Below are positions 49,651 to 58,881 of a DNA stretch of 64,000 bases, one piece after another. The notes under the pieces were generated by a model. The model did no database searches. It worked only from the letters and a program-made list of their open reading frames with translations, and was not told the origin of the DNA. Source of the stretch: an uncultured Lachnospiraceae bacterium. Lineage in GTDB: Bacteria > Bacillota > Clostridia > Lachnospirales > Lachnospiraceae. The stretch lies in assembly GCA_910578795.1 (NCBI GenBank), contig CAJTSD010000015.1, forward strand, positions 4,836 through 68,835, given 5' to 3'. Position 1 is the stretch's first letter, and each line of letters starts with the position of its first letter. The position numbers and the translations under genes were made by a program.

Positions 49651-49684
49651 CGGTTATTTCGTGATTTATTTCACAAAACAACCG
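49651..49684 (-). terminator. Terminator of the acyltransferase-DUF6320 operon
   Basis: The inverted repeat CGGTTATTTCGTGA (49651-49664) / TCACAAAACAACCG (49671-49684) gives a 14-bp stem with two G-U pairs, followed on the minus strand by AATTTGCTTATTTCTT. It lies 31 bases past the DUF6320 stop. Confidence 0.78.
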
Positions 49685-49715
49685 AATTTATTGCGCCATT
49701 CTTTTTCGTTTCAAT

Positions 49716-50378
49716 TTATATATGAAATCTTCTTTTTAACTCCACCCGCGCCCTCCTGCCGCCGATAATCACTGTACCAAGAAACAAAATGACGGACACA
49801 TTAAACGCCAGCGACGACATCATAGGACTTGTCACAATGCCAAACAAATACAGCATTAACATCACACCGCCGCACAGCATCATAAAAAGCTCCAGCATAA
49901 TATAGCTCTGCCAGTTTTTTCGGTTGATAATCATCATCATGACAATACCCGCATCAATGAGCAAAATCCCCGAAGGCAGCACATAATTCACCGACCAGCC
50001 GTTATAGCCCACCGCAAAATCCGCCGCCACAAGCATCGCAAGCGCCAAAATCGTAAGCACCATTGTCTTTGCAATATACCCGCTGCGCCCCAAAATCGCA
50101 TAGCAGATCACCATATACCCGTAAAAAAGCGCCATACCGCTGATCAGATACACAATGGAGCTCCAATCCAATAAAAGACTTACATTGACCAAAAGAATCT
50201 CCGCCACAATCGCAAGAAACAGATAAATCCTTGAAATCATCACCAGCTTCCGCGTCCGCATTCTGATGTCAGGATACATGTTTTCCACCTCAATGGTATG
50301 CTCCAGCGCCGACTGGCACAAAGGGCAATGCTGCGCCTCGTCAAGCACTTCGATTTTACACTGATTGCATCTACTCAT
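49716..50378 (-). CDS. DUF6320-type membrane protein with an N-terminal zinc ribbon
   Basis: A 220-aa protein: CNQCKIEV and CPLCQSAL near residues 4-20 form a four-Cys zinc ribbon, followed by six predicted membrane helices (about 45-210) and a basic C-terminus. The DUF6320 family is uncharacterised. Its ATG overlaps the acyltransferase end by 8 bases, and the two genes form a unit. The pairing suggests that the membrane protein anchors or assists the acyltransferase. Confidence 0.82.
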   Translation of the reverse strand: MSRCNQCKIEVLDEAQHCPLCQSALEHTIEVENMYPDIRMRTRKLVMISRIYLFLAIVAEILLVNVSLLLDWSSIVYLISGMALFYGYMVICYAILGRSGYIAKTMVLTILALAMLVAADFAVGYNGWSVNYVLPSGILLIDAGIVMMMIINRKNWQSYIMLELFMMLCGGVMLMLYLFGIVTSPMMSSLAFNVSVILFLGTVIIGGRRARVELKRRFHI

Positions 50379-51711
50379 AATTCACCCCGTTACTGTCAAT
50401 CTCCACACAAACGCCGTCTGCCGCAATCTTGCGGAAAAAGCACCGCTGCACCGACGCGTCCACAATATCATAGCTGAACGTAAAAACCAGCGTATCTCTA
50501 TAAGAACATATATTCCCTTTAATGTGCTGCCCTTTTGACATGGCAAGACACGAATGAAACATCTCCACATACGGTTTATAAATCTCGTCCACCGAAAGAT
50601 TGCCGATATTTGTGATGGTTGTCGTATTTGCAAGCGCCGACTGCGTATAAATGATGCGCATCGCCAAATTTTTAAAAACAAGCGGCACCGCACGCGCGAC
50701 AAACATTTTTTCATTTGACACATTATAGGAAAACAGCTTTTCCAGGTTTTCTTTGTTAATCTGACTCTCAAGACTGAACTTAACAGCCCCGACAATCTCC
50801 TCAAACGTATAATCCTCCTTCATCGGCGCAAATTCTGCCGATACCATGACAAAAAAATTCTTTGTCGTTATTGAATTGAAATACGGTCTTAGATTGACAG
50901 GAACCGCAACCCGGATCGGACGTTTTGCCGGCATCTTATGCATGCATTCCTGATAAACGCTCCACACAAACACAGAAACCAAATATTCATTAATACTTAC
51001 GCCGTATCGTTTACATACAGCTTTTAATTCCGGTATCTGCATATAGCCATGCATCAGTCCAAATTCACCAGGACTCAATCGTTCCCCTTTTATTAAATAC
51101 GCCTTTTTCGTCTGATACCCCCGCGCCGAACTTTTACGGTAATTTTTCAAAAAGCTGTCCTCACGGTTTAATGAAGTCGTGCTGTTTAAATCATCGCCTC
51201 TGTCACCCTTCAGTTCCGGATGCACGAGGCGTAAATACTGGTACGTCAGCTCCTTCAAAAAATTGATACCGCCCATACCGTCAGTGAGTACATGGAACAC
51301 TTCCAAATTAATACGGTATTTATAATACGTCACCCGAAACATATAGCTGTTATTCCTGTTTTGATAAATAAAACGGCAGGGAAACGTATTTTCCTCCCGC
51401 ACGCGCGGCGCAGGCTTTCCGTTCTCCTCAAAATAATACCAAAAAACCCCCTGCCGCAGACGCAGATTAAACCCGTCAAACTTCGGAAGAACCATATCCA
51501 ATGCACGCTGTAGCGGCTCAGGCTGTATGCGCTCCGTAAGCGTCACGCTGATCCGGTAAACATTGCTCATGCTGTCCCCCGCAATCACCGGAAACAGATG
51601 CGCCGTATTGTCCAGTCTGTCCCAACGGATCTCACGGCTCTTTGCCGCCGTCCTGACTTCCTTTTTCTCCTCTTTGTCCGTAGCAATTGTGTCTGTTGTT
51701 TTTTTCTTCAT
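50371..51711 (-). CDS. Condensation-domain-like acyltransferase (alcohol acetyltransferase family)
   Basis: A 446-aa soluble protein with the CoA-dependent acyltransferase/condensation fold. The catalytic HxxxDG motif is HVLTDGMGG at about residue 150, preceded by PKFDGFNLRLRQGVFWYYFEE. C-terminal STTITNIGNLSV and the GNICSYRDTLVFTFSYD region match the DFGWG-like zone loosely. The N-terminal 40 residues are lysine-rich and probably disordered. ATG 51711 follows AGGAG by 10 bases. The substrate is unknown; with its DUF6320 partner it may modify a lipid or surface glycan. Confidence 0.8.
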   Translation of the reverse strand: MKKKTTDTIATDKEEKKEVRTAAKSREIRWDRLDNTAHLFPVIAGDSMSNVYRISVTLTERIQPEPLQRALDMVLPKFDGFNLRLRQGVFWYYFEENGKPAPRVREENTFPCRFIYQNRNNSYMFRVTYYKYRINLEVFHVLTDGMGGINFLKELTYQYLRLVHPELKGDRGDDLNSTTSLNREDSFLKNYRKSSARGYQTKKAYLIKGERLSPGEFGLMHGYMQIPELKAVCKRYGVSINEYLVSVFVWSVYQECMHKMPAKRPIRVAVPVNLRPYFNSITTKNFFVMVSAEFAPMKEDYTFEEIVGAVKFSLESQINKENLEKLFSYNVSNEKMFVARAVPLVFKNLAMRIIYTQSALANTTTITNIGNLSVDEIYKPYVEMFHSCLAMSKGQHIKGNICSYRDTLVFTFSYDIVDASVQRCFFRKIAADGVCVEIDSNGVNYE

Positions 51712-51750
51712 ATCCTGCAAACTCCTGCCAAAACAATCCCGATAGCAAAG

Positions 51751-51780
51751 TAAGGACAACTAGAAATATAGCTGTCCTTA
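51751..51780 (-). terminator. Hairpin after tsf
   Basis: TAAGGACA (51751-51758) pairs with TGTCCTTA (51773-51780), 35 bases after the tsf stop. The U-tract is poor, so termination may be inefficient and the acyltransferase could receive read-through. Confidence 0.55.
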
Positions 51781-51815
51781 CCCTTTTGTACCATATATAG
51801 GAATCCGATACGATA

Positions 51816-52751
51816 TTACATTCCTGCCTGCGCAGCAACCTCTGCCGCGAAGTCATCAACCTTCTTCTCGATCCCCTCGCCCGTCTCAAAACGTACAAAT
51901 CTCTTAACCGTAATGTCTGTTCCGTTTGCCTTGGAAACCGCATCAACATACTGCTTAACCGTCTGCTTTCCGTCCTCAGCCTTTACATATACCTGCTCAA
52001 GCAGACATACTTCCTTCAGCTCCTTATTCAGACGTCCAATCACAGCGCCTTCGATTACCTTATCCGGCTTACCTGCCATCTTCGGATCATTCTTAATCTG
52101 CTCCGTGATAATCTCTTTCTCGTGTGCCTTGTATTCCTCTGAAACCTCATCAGAAGATACATACTTCGGATAAAGCGCAGCAACCTGCATTGCAAGGTTT
52201 GTCATGGCTTCCTTCACCGCATCGTTTACAACGGCTGTTTCTGCCTCTACAATAACGCCAATCTTTCCGCCGCCGTGTGTATAAGTAACAACACAGCCGT
52301 TCGCAGCCTCAACCTTCTCGAACCGTCTGATGCTCAGTTTCTCACCGATAACAGCAACCTTGTCTACAAGCGCATCACTTACCGTCTTGGAAGAATCCTC
52401 ATTCCACTGCTCCGCAAGGAATGCATCCATATCCTTTGCAGAGGAAGCAAGCGCCTGCTTTGCCACTGCCTCTACGAAGCTTTGGAACTGCTCATTCTTT
52501 GCCACAAAGTCTGTTTCCGAGTTCACTTCTACAACTGCGGCTACCTTATCACCGTCCGTTGCCACACGGCAAAGTCCCTCTGCCGCAATACGGCTTGCCT
52601 TTTTCTCAGCTTTAGCCTGTCCGTTCTTTCTCAAATACTCAACAGCCTCGTCCATATTTCCGTTTGTTTCGTTCAGAGCCTTCTTGCAGTCCATCATTCC
52701 TGCGCCTGTCATTTCTCTCAACTCTTTTACCATTGCTGCTGTAACTGCCAT
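51816..52751 (-). CDS. tsf: Elongation factor Ts
   Basis: A 311-aa nucleotide-exchange factor for EF-Tu. The N-terminal VKELREMTGAGMMDCKKAL and the core SETDFVAKNEQF are diagnostic. It follows rpsB by 30 bases, the universal rpsB-tsf pair. GGAGGG lies before the ATG. Confidence 0.99.
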   Translation of the reverse strand: MAVTAAMVKELREMTGAGMMDCKKALNETNGNMDEAVEYLRKNGQAKAEKKASRIAAEGLCRVATDGDKVAAVVEVNSETDFVAKNEQFQSFVEAVAKQALASSAKDMDAFLAEQWNEDSSKTVSDALVDKVAVIGEKLSIRRFEKVEAANGCVVTYTHGGGKIGVIVEAETAVVNDAVKEAMTNLAMQVAALYPKYVSSDEVSEEYKAHEKEIITEQIKNDPKMAGKPDKVIEGAVIGRLNKELKEVCLLEQVYVKAEDGKQTVKQYVDAVSKANGTDITVKRFVRFETGEGIEKKVDDFAAEVAAQAGM

Positions 52752-52781
52752 TTATTATCCCTCCACTCTCATGATTTCTCT

Positions 52782-53525
52782 TTACGCTTCTACAGCTTCC
52801 TCTATTTCCGCATCGGCATCTTCTGCCGCATCTGTCATAATCTCACCCTGATTTGCCTCGATTACCGCATCTGCCATTGCTGAAACGATCAGCTTAACGG
52901 CTCTGATTGCATCATCGTTTCCGGGAATTACATAATCAAGCTCTTCCGGATCACAGTTTGTATCCGCAATCCCAATCAAAGGAATGCCAAGTGTGTGTGC
53001 CTCCTGTACACAGATTCTCTCCTTCTTCGGGTCAACAACAAAGATTGCGTCAGGAACTCTTGTCATTTCCTTAATACCGCCAAGGTTCTTCTCAAGCTTT
53101 TCCCATTCTTTCTTCAGCTGGATAACTTCCTTCTTCGGAAGCACGTCAAACGTACCGTCCTCTGACATCTTCTCGATTGCCTTTAATCTCTGGATTCTGC
53201 TCTTGATGGTCTTAAAGTTTGTCAGCATACCGCCAAGCCATCTCTCGTTTACATAATACATACCGCAGCGCTCTGCCTCTGTCTTAACGGCATCCTGCGC
53301 CTGCTTCTTTGTACCTACAAAAAGAACCGTACCGCCTTGTGCTGCAATATCTGCAACCGCTTTATAAGCCTCGTCAACCTTTCCTACAGACTTCTGCAAG
53401 TCAATGATGTAGATCCCGTTTCTCTCCGTGAAGATATAAGGAGCCATCTTAGGGTTCCATCTTCTTGTCTGATGTCCGAAATGAACACCTGCCTCCAACA
53501 ACTGTTTCATTGAAATAACGCTCAT
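52782..53525 (-). CDS. rpsB: 30S ribosomal protein S2
   Basis: A 247-aa S2: MSVISMKQLLEAGVHFGHQTRRWNPKM and RIQRLKAIEKMSEDGTFD, with an acidic C-terminal tail of alanine, aspartate and glutamate. GGAGGT precedes the ATG. The gene has its own structured leader and is separated from the fla/che genes by a likely terminator. Confidence 0.99.
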   Translation of the reverse strand: MSVISMKQLLEAGVHFGHQTRRWNPKMAPYIFTERNGIYIIDLQKSVGKVDEAYKAVADIAAQGGTVLFVGTKKQAQDAVKTEAERCGMYYVNERWLGGMLTNFKTIKSRIQRLKAIEKMSEDGTFDVLPKKEVIQLKKEWEKLEKNLGGIKEMTRVPDAIFVVDPKKERICVQEAHTLGIPLIGIADTNCDPEELDYVIPGNDDAIRAVKLIVSAMADAVIEANQGEIMTDAAEDADAEIEEAVEA

Positions 53526-53543
53526 GTTTTACCTCCATTTTCT

Positions 53544-53622
53544 GCGGTTTTTCCGCCACCTGTCTGCATCGCTTCTGCGGGCTACCTCAAGCGTTACCGG
53601 CATGGACCGCAAATCAGCAGAC
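53544..53622 (-). promoter_or_regulatory. Structured rpsB leader, candidate S2 autoregulatory RNA
   Basis: On the transcript a stem GTCTGC (53617-53622) / GCAGAC (53562-53567) encloses TGCGG (53607-53611) / CCGCA (53576-53580), whose 26-base loop holds AGGTAG. A second small hairpin GCGG-aaaaa-CCGC (53544-53556) stands just before the Shine-Dalgarno at 53531-53536. rpsB operons are autoregulated by S2 in some bacteria, so this fold is a candidate, by inference. Confidence 0.45.
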
Positions 53623-53706
53623 GTGAATAGTGTGTAGAATCTTAAATTTTTGTTCTGCTATAGCCATAATACCCTGTATATAGCCACAACATGATTAGAA
53701 TAACAT

Positions 53707-53736
53707 AAAAAGCCCCCCTGCGCAAGAGGTGTTTTT
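53707..53736 (-). terminator. Probable terminator of the fla/che operon before rpsB
   Basis: On the minus strand AAAAACACCTCT pairs imperfectly with AGGGGGGCTTTTT, overlapping the stop of the MltG-like gene and ending in five T. Confidence 0.6.
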
Positions 53737-54343
53737 ATCTTTTTGCCAGCTTTTCGGCAATTTCCTGCCATGAATCCGTAACATTAATAACCTTTACACC
53801 GGTATTCAGTTTTTTATCATAGCCATGCTGCATTAAAAACGCATCATATTCTGCCGCATTTTCCACAAGTCCTGCATTATAAAGCTTCCTCGCCACAGTA
53901 CCCGAATCGTCCCCCCTCAGAATCTCGATTGTAACAGTATTTCCCTGCCCGTCAACTGATGGCGTGCTCAACGGTTCGGTTTCTTCCGACATGCCTTGCT
54001 CTATTGCCTCTGCCGCGTCAAGCACGGAATGAATCTCCGATTCCAGTTCTTCATTGTATGGTATTGTAGCAAACGTTACGCTTTCCTTGACGTCGGACTC
54101 TGCGGCTTCCTCACTCTCCGACGCACGAACAGCATTTTCATCTTCATTCTTTTCGTCTTCGTTATTTTCACTGTTTGCCACATCAACAAGCGTTTCTGCA
54201 AGAACAGCCTCCTCACCAATTCCGTATTCTTTGAGAACAGCTACCCGCGCATCCGCCACCGCACTTCTTGTATACGCTCCCATCACAACTGCCGTGATGA
54301 TCATTCCTAGTCCAAGCCCTCTTAATATATATTTTGCCTTCAT
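53735..54343 (-). CDS. Short MltG/YceG-like membrane protein
   Basis: A 202-aa protein with one N-terminal membrane helix (about 8-26), an acidic linker rich in E, N, D and S (about 58-130), and a C-terminal LysM-like subdomain (about 135-200: VTIEILRGDDSGTVARKLYNAGLVENAAEYDAFL). This matches the N-terminal module of endolytic transglycosylase MltG, but the catalytic domain with its glutamate is absent. It probably binds peptidoglycan or glycan strands outside the membrane. It is the last gene before rpsB and lies directly after the SwrB-like gene. Confidence 0.75.
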   Translation of the reverse strand: MKAKYILRGLGLGMIITAVVMGAYTRSAVADARVAVLKEYGIGEEAVLAETLVDVANSENNEDEKNEDENAVRASESEEAAESDVKESVTFATIPYNEELESEIHSVLDAAEAIEQGMSEETEPLSTPSVDGQGNTVTIEILRGDDSGTVARKLYNAGLVENAAEYDAFLMQHGYDKKLNTGVKVINVTDSWQEIAEKLAKR

Positions 54344-55506
54344 TTATATTGCCCCCTTGAACAGATTAATCACTAGCTTCACTTCCCCAACTCCAAGTCC
54401 AAGCTCTTTTGCAATATCTACATTGGAAACGCCCTCCTTGTGAAGACGCAGAATCCTGTCATTATTATTCTCCTTCAAATCTTCCGCATTCTGTTGGGAC
54501 TGCATTGGCTGCTCCTGCTGATTCATCAAATTTACCATATTTTCAAACGCTGCTGCCTGTGCTTCTTTTTTTACAGGTCTTTCCACTCTAGGCGCCTGCT
54601 CTGCAAACGAATATACTTCAACCGGTCTGATTTCCGCCGGCTTAACGTCTACAACCTTCATATCCTCGGGACGCGAACCCAATGTCTGCAAATCTGTTGT
54701 ACTCACAGAACCAATATTCACATTTTCAGGTACCGGCTGCATATCTTTTGAATTGACAATATCCGCGGAAACAATCTCTACACTCTTTACAATAAGCGGT
54801 CGTAGCTCACCCTGATTTTCATTTGTACCGGAAGCTGTCGTATTTGTGTCCTGCTTTAATGGAATTGCCTTCATCTCTCCAATCCGGTGTGTCGGCAGCT
54901 CCTGCTGCATCGGAAGAATCAGCCTCGCCATCTGCCTGCGGGCATACTCCTTTTCCCGTGCTTCCTTGTCAAGCGCAGCACGTTCAAGGGCGGCAGCACG
55001 TTCCAATTCCTCTTTCTTTGCCGTCTCCGCCTCCATTCTTTCTTTTGCCTTCGCCTCTGCCTCTTCCTTTGCCTTTGCTGCAAGCGCTATCGCTGCGGCA
55101 TTTGCAGCCTCTTCCGCCTCTTTCGCTGTCTTGTCCACATGTTTTACAGTTTCTTTTAAATTGTTATGCTTATCGTTCAACATATCATACAAAAACATAA
55201 CTTCCTGATGTGACTTATTAATATCTGCAAGAACAGTTTCAGAATACTCGCTGATTGCCATAATCTTTTCATTGGAAATGCGTTCGCAGGACCGTTCCGT
55301 CTTTTCCACTGCATAGTCAAGCGTTTCATCGACCACTTCTGTAACTCTGTCCTTCGCATCTGCCATTTCCTTTTCGATAAGACTTCTGATCAGCTCCTCG
55401 TCAACCTGCTGCACTGTATCTTCTTTCCCACGCTTTGCAGGTATCATAAAACTTGTTGCCAATGCACCTGCTCCAAAAATAAGCAGCGCTACCTCTATCC
55501 AATTCA
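54344..55506 (-). CDS. SwrB-like (DUF6115-type) membrane coiled-coil protein
   Basis: The protein starts near MNWIEVALLIFGAGALATSFM (ATG 55506; an upstream ATG at 55528 would add eight residues, and the exact start is uncertain). One membrane helix is followed by a long acidic/alanine-rich coiled coil (about 30-200), a variable linker, and a C-terminal helix-turn-helix-like segment NDRILRLHKEGVSNVDIAKELGLGVGEVKLVINLF (about 350-390). The C-terminal motif and the place between fliA and rpsB match Bacillus SwrB (ylxL), which promotes flagellar type III secretion assembly. It is longer than SwrB (about 167 aa). Role by synteny is likely but not proven. Confidence 0.7.
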
Positions 55507-55567
55507 TCTTCTCCCTAACCTTTCCCAAATAATTCCTCTCAATAATCCTTTAATCCTTCGTTTCACA

Positions 55568-55879
55568 CTATATTTTCATGTCAAAGCCGCCTTCAGGCTT
55601 AGACACTACTTTACCGTCTCCCTTCGGTGCCCTGCGCTTTTTTCCTCCGTCTCCAAAATAACCGTTTTTCCCCTTCTCTTTCGCATCAAAGCGTCCTTCC
55701 TTAAACAGCGTTTCATCGGAATGCACAACCTGTCTAGCCCTAAGTTCTTCCTTTTTTTCTTTCTGAACCTGTATGTTTCCCTGGTCTACCATTCCTTTTT
55801 CAACCTGTTTTGTTTGATTGTGCAAAACATTGTCTGTCTGTTGTATGCTGCCGTTAAGCAGTATCGGACTTATCGCCAT
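55568..55879 (-). CDS. Hypothetical 103-aa protein in the flagellar operon
   Basis: The ATG at 55879 has GGAGG close upstream. The sequence is hydrophilic and lysine/glycine-rich, with no membrane segment: an N-terminal polar stretch (MAISPILLNGSIQQTDNV), then EKKEELRARQ and a basic GDGGKKRRAPKGDGK tail. It is probably disordered. It lies between fapA and the SwrB-like gene on the same strand. Unrecognised; conservation in this slot in related genomes would support a flagellar role. Confidence 0.7.
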   Translation of the reverse strand: MAISPILLNGSIQQTDNVLHNQTKQVEKGMVDQGNIQVQKEKKEELRARQVVHSDETLFKEGRFDAKEKGKNGYFGDGGKKRRAPKGDGKVVSKPEGGFDMKI

Positions 55880-56003
55880 ATATATGCCTCCCTCCGAAAG
55901 CCAAAAACCAATATTCGTCTTATTTTAATATATTTTATATAAAAAGGCAATATAAAACTAATTACAAACCAATTGCAAAAGCAAATTTGCTTTTGCAATT
56001 GGT

Positions 56004-57593
56004 TTACAGGTTTGTAGATGCCACATCCGCCCCTTTTTTTACCAGTCTGCAGAATGTGTATTCATTTTTTACATTCATAACAGCTCCCGAAATTGACACG
56101 GATACCCCCTGATACATCGTTCCCCGTATATCAATATGGGCATTATCATCACCCTTTAATAGCTGATCAAGCTTCTCAATTTCCTTTAATTCCTTTTGGA
56201 TTTGCGTCTGCGCCGTTTCCAAAGCTGTCTGAAGCATCCTGGCGTGTTTGAGCTGTTCCGGCAAAAGTTTTACACCTGATTTTATCTTCCTTGCAGTATC
56301 CTCAATCACTTTTTTCATCTGTGATGCACTCTTTGATTTCTCCCCGACGCTTTTTTGCAACTCTACAAGACGTTTTTTCATTTCAGGGTCGCTTCCTACC
56401 TCCATAATTGTAGCAGAACCCATAGGCGATCCCGCATTTTTTACATGAATGGCGCATTTTGCAATGACCTTTCCGCCTGTAATAAGACCTTTTCCAGCCT
56501 CGGCATTAACGCAGGATCCTGCAACCACCCTGGAATTCAAAATCTGTTCTGCCTCTACAAAACCGCCTGCCTCCACAACTGCCGCCGAGATAAACTTTGC
56601 TATCACATTACCTTTTGCCCGAAGATTCCCCTTATTTTGCCCATGCATTCCCCGTGCAATAGTGATATTTCCGCCTGCCTCAATCACAGCGCCCTCCACG
56701 ACGCCTTTTACAAACACATCACCGTCCGTTCGAACGCTAAAATTTTCACAAACATTTCCGTTCACTTCAATATTTCCGTGATATTCTATATTTCCCGTAG
56801 CAGTACTCACATCTTCAACGGTATATACATCGGAAACAAAAACGGTATCATCAACAAGCTTTACATGACCATCCACCATGCTAATTAACTCTAATCCATC
56901 CGAAGAAACCTCAAGGTTTTTTCCATAAGAAAAAACCGCTTTGCTGACTTCTCTCGCAGATGTTACCGCCCCATACACATTGATACCATCCAGTCCCCGC
57001 TCCTCAGGAATAATCTTTGCCAGCACCTGACCCCTTGTACAATGGTGAAGCGTATTCAGCTTAAAGAAGTCTACACTTCCATCTTCATTAAGCTCCGGAC
57101 GTGAATCATTGTTGGTATCAAAAAGGTATTCAATTGATGCATCCTTTCCTGCCGTTTGATTCTGTCCTCTTGCCACAATAACATCTGTACAATAGTGCCT
57201 GTCCCCAAGCAAATCATCAATTGCCTCCTCATCAATTCCATAATTGACCTTCTCGAGTGCAAGCTGATCCATAATCTGCCTTTTTTTAATAGGAAGCCCT
57301 CCGATACTTGGCGGATAAAGACGCAGCACTGCCGTCATCCGGTCATGCATAACCGTTATTGTACATGTTTCATTTACCGGTTCAATTTTTTCCGGAGTTA
57401 AAAAAACAGCAACCGCATCCTCCCCTAATGAATTCAGGGCTGAATTGATTGCCAGCGCATCATAGGAAATTCCTATTTTATCAAGATACTCTCTTATCTC
57501 TACCACGCCCGGCATTACTCCCTCCCCAATCGGAGGAGAGAGCAGCAGGCTTACACCTCTTTCACTAATCTGTATCTGAAAGCATCCATTCAT
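56004..57593 (-). CDS. FapA-family (DUF342) polymer-forming protein
   Basis: A 529-aa protein. The N-terminal region (about 1-190) is followed by a right-handed beta-helix of short glycine/valine repeats (about 215-390: GNIEYHGNIEVNGNVCENFSV, KGVVEGAVIEAGGNIT) and a C-terminal coiled coil (about 400-470). The DUF342 fold is typical. ATG 57593 was chosen (GGAG 10 bases upstream). FapA/DUF342 genes are often found in flagellar operons of clostridia; a cell-envelope or regulatory scaffold role is assumed. It follows fliA by 16 bases. Confidence 0.85.
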   Translation of the reverse strand: MNGCFQIQISERGVSLLLSPPIGEGVMPGVVEIREYLDKIGISYDALAINSALNSLGEDAVAVFLTPEKIEPVNETCTITVMHDRMTAVLRLYPPSIGGLPIKKRQIMDQLALEKVNYGIDEEAIDDLLGDRHYCTDVIVARGQNQTAGKDASIEYLFDTNNDSRPELNEDGSVDFFKLNTLHHCTRGQVLAKIIPEERGLDGINVYGAVTSAREVSKAVFSYGKNLEVSSDGLELISMVDGHVKLVDDTVFVSDVYTVEDVSTATGNIEYHGNIEVNGNVCENFSVRTDGDVFVKGVVEGAVIEAGGNITIARGMHGQNKGNLRAKGNVIAKFISAAVVEAGGFVEAEQILNSRVVAGSCVNAEAGKGLITGGKVIAKCAIHVKNAGSPMGSATIMEVGSDPEMKKRLVELQKSVGEKSKSASQMKKVIEDTARKIKSGVKLLPEQLKHARMLQTALETAQTQIQKELKEIEKLDQLLKGDDNAHIDIRGTMYQGVSVSISGAVMNVKNEYTFCRLVKKGADVASTNL

Positions 57594-57609
57594 ATTAAAT
57601 GTTCTCCTA

Positions 57610-58371
57610 TTAGTCCAATATACCAATATAATTTCCCATCTTTGTCTTCATCTTCTGTAAAGCCTTTGTATGAAGCTGAGACACTCGCGATTCAGATACC
57701 TCAAGCACACGGCTGATTTCTTTCAAAGTAAGTTCCTCATAATAATAAAGAAGAATTACTTTTTTCTCTTTTTCCGTGAGAAGCTCCAATGCCTCCTCAA
57801 GCATACTTTTCAGTTCACTCCGTTCTATTACACCTTCTGGTGTATCAAAACCTGAACTCATACCTTTATCAGACGATATATCGTTTCCCTGCTCCAAATA
57901 TTCATTCAAAGAAATGATATTATCTGCTTTCACCTGGTTTTGCCAATCTAAAAACTCACCCTCACTAATTCCAATGTAAGCTGCCAGCTCTGCATCTGTA
58001 GCAGGTTTTCCATTTTTCTGCTCCAGCTCTTTAATTGCTGCATCAATCTGTTTCTGACGCTGTCTGATTGTCCGCGGTATCCAGTCCATTTTTCGAATCT
58101 GATCCAGTATTGCACCACGGATACGAAGGCTTGCGTAAGTTTCAAACTTAACCTCCTTGCCCGTATCAAATTTATCAATGGCATCAATCAGACCAAATAC
58201 GCCATAGCTTACCAAATCCTCATATTCCACATTGTAGCCAAGATACATGCTGAGTCGTCCAGCGACTACCTTTACCAATGGTGCATATTCCAGAATGAGT
58301 TTTTCGCGCAAATCTGCTGTCCTTAGTCTGGCATAATCCTCCCATAGCCTTTTACGTGCTGTGTCATTCAT
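57610..58371 (-). CDS. fliA: Flagellar/motility sigma factor FliA (SigD)
   Basis: A 253-aa sigma-28 factor. Region 2 has LVSYGVFGLIDAIDKFD and FETYASLRIRGAILDQIRKMDWIPR; region 4 has LTEKEKKVILLYYYEELTLKEISRVLEVSESRVSQLH. The DWIPR sequence is diagnostic of FliA/SigD. It directs late flagellar and chemotaxis gene transcription, probably including chemoreceptors elsewhere. It lies after cheD and a small membrane-protein gene, matching the Bacillus fla/che order. Confidence 0.97.
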   Translation of the reverse strand: MNDTARKRLWEDYARLRTADLREKLILEYAPLVKVVAGRLSMYLGYNVEYEDLVSYGVFGLIDAIDKFDTGKEVKFETYASLRIRGAILDQIRKMDWIPRTIRQRQKQIDAAIKELEQKNGKPATDAELAAYIGISEGEFLDWQNQVKADNIISLNEYLEQGNDISSDKGMSSGFDTPEGVIERSELKSMLEEALELLTEKEKKVILLYYYEELTLKEISRVLEVSESRVSQLHTKALQKMKTKMGNYIGILD

Positions 58372-58402
58372 GTTATTCCCCCGTTATACAATGTTGCCTT
58401 CC

Positions 58403-58855
58403 TTAATTTTCGTCAGTATATTCTCCTTCAAAATCATAAGAATCCGCATTTTCTTCTTCATTCTGAGCAAGCTCCTCCTCAGAATATCCTTCTTCCCCAG
58501 AATATCCTGCATTTTCTTCAGACATCAGACCGTCGGCACTCAGCTCTTCCAAAACATCCTCACCCTCATCTGCCGCCTCATCGTCCGCAAATGCCACAAC
58601 GCTTCCTGTAAGATCTCCGTTTTTCTTTGCTTTCTCTACCATCGCAGCAAGATTACCTGTAGGTATCACACGGGGTCTGACAGACGCATAAAGATATCTT
58701 GCAATATCGCCTAGTACGTAAAATATCACTAATACGATTAACAGTCCCCATAACATTCTATTCAAATCATACTTCCTTATATACATGATAATTGATGCGA
58801 TTGTTCCCGCAGTCAGCATCAGAAACGGTGTAATAAGCTGTGTCTTATTTTCCAT
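58403..58855 (-). CDS. Hypothetical membrane protein in the fla/che operon
   Basis: A 150-aa protein with two N-terminal hydrophobic helices (about 8-25 and 34-55: GLLIVLVIFYVLGDIARYL), a short basic segment, and an acidic C-terminal half (AFADDEAADEGEDVLEEL, then a Glu/Tyr-rich end). Not recognised. It lies between cheD and fliA, with gaps of 26 and 31 bases, so it is clearly within the operon. The charge split suggests a membrane-anchored acidic tail, possibly an interaction region. Confidence 0.75.
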   Translation of the reverse strand: MENKTQLITPFLMLTAGTIASIIMYIRKYDLNRMLWGLLIVLVIFYVLGDIARYLYASVRPRVIPTGNLAAMVEKAKKNGDLTGSVVAFADDEAADEGEDVLEELSADGLMSEENAGYSGEEGYSEEELAQNEEENADSYDFEGEYTDEN

Positions 58856-58881
58856 TTTATATCCCCTCTGTCATAACTCCC

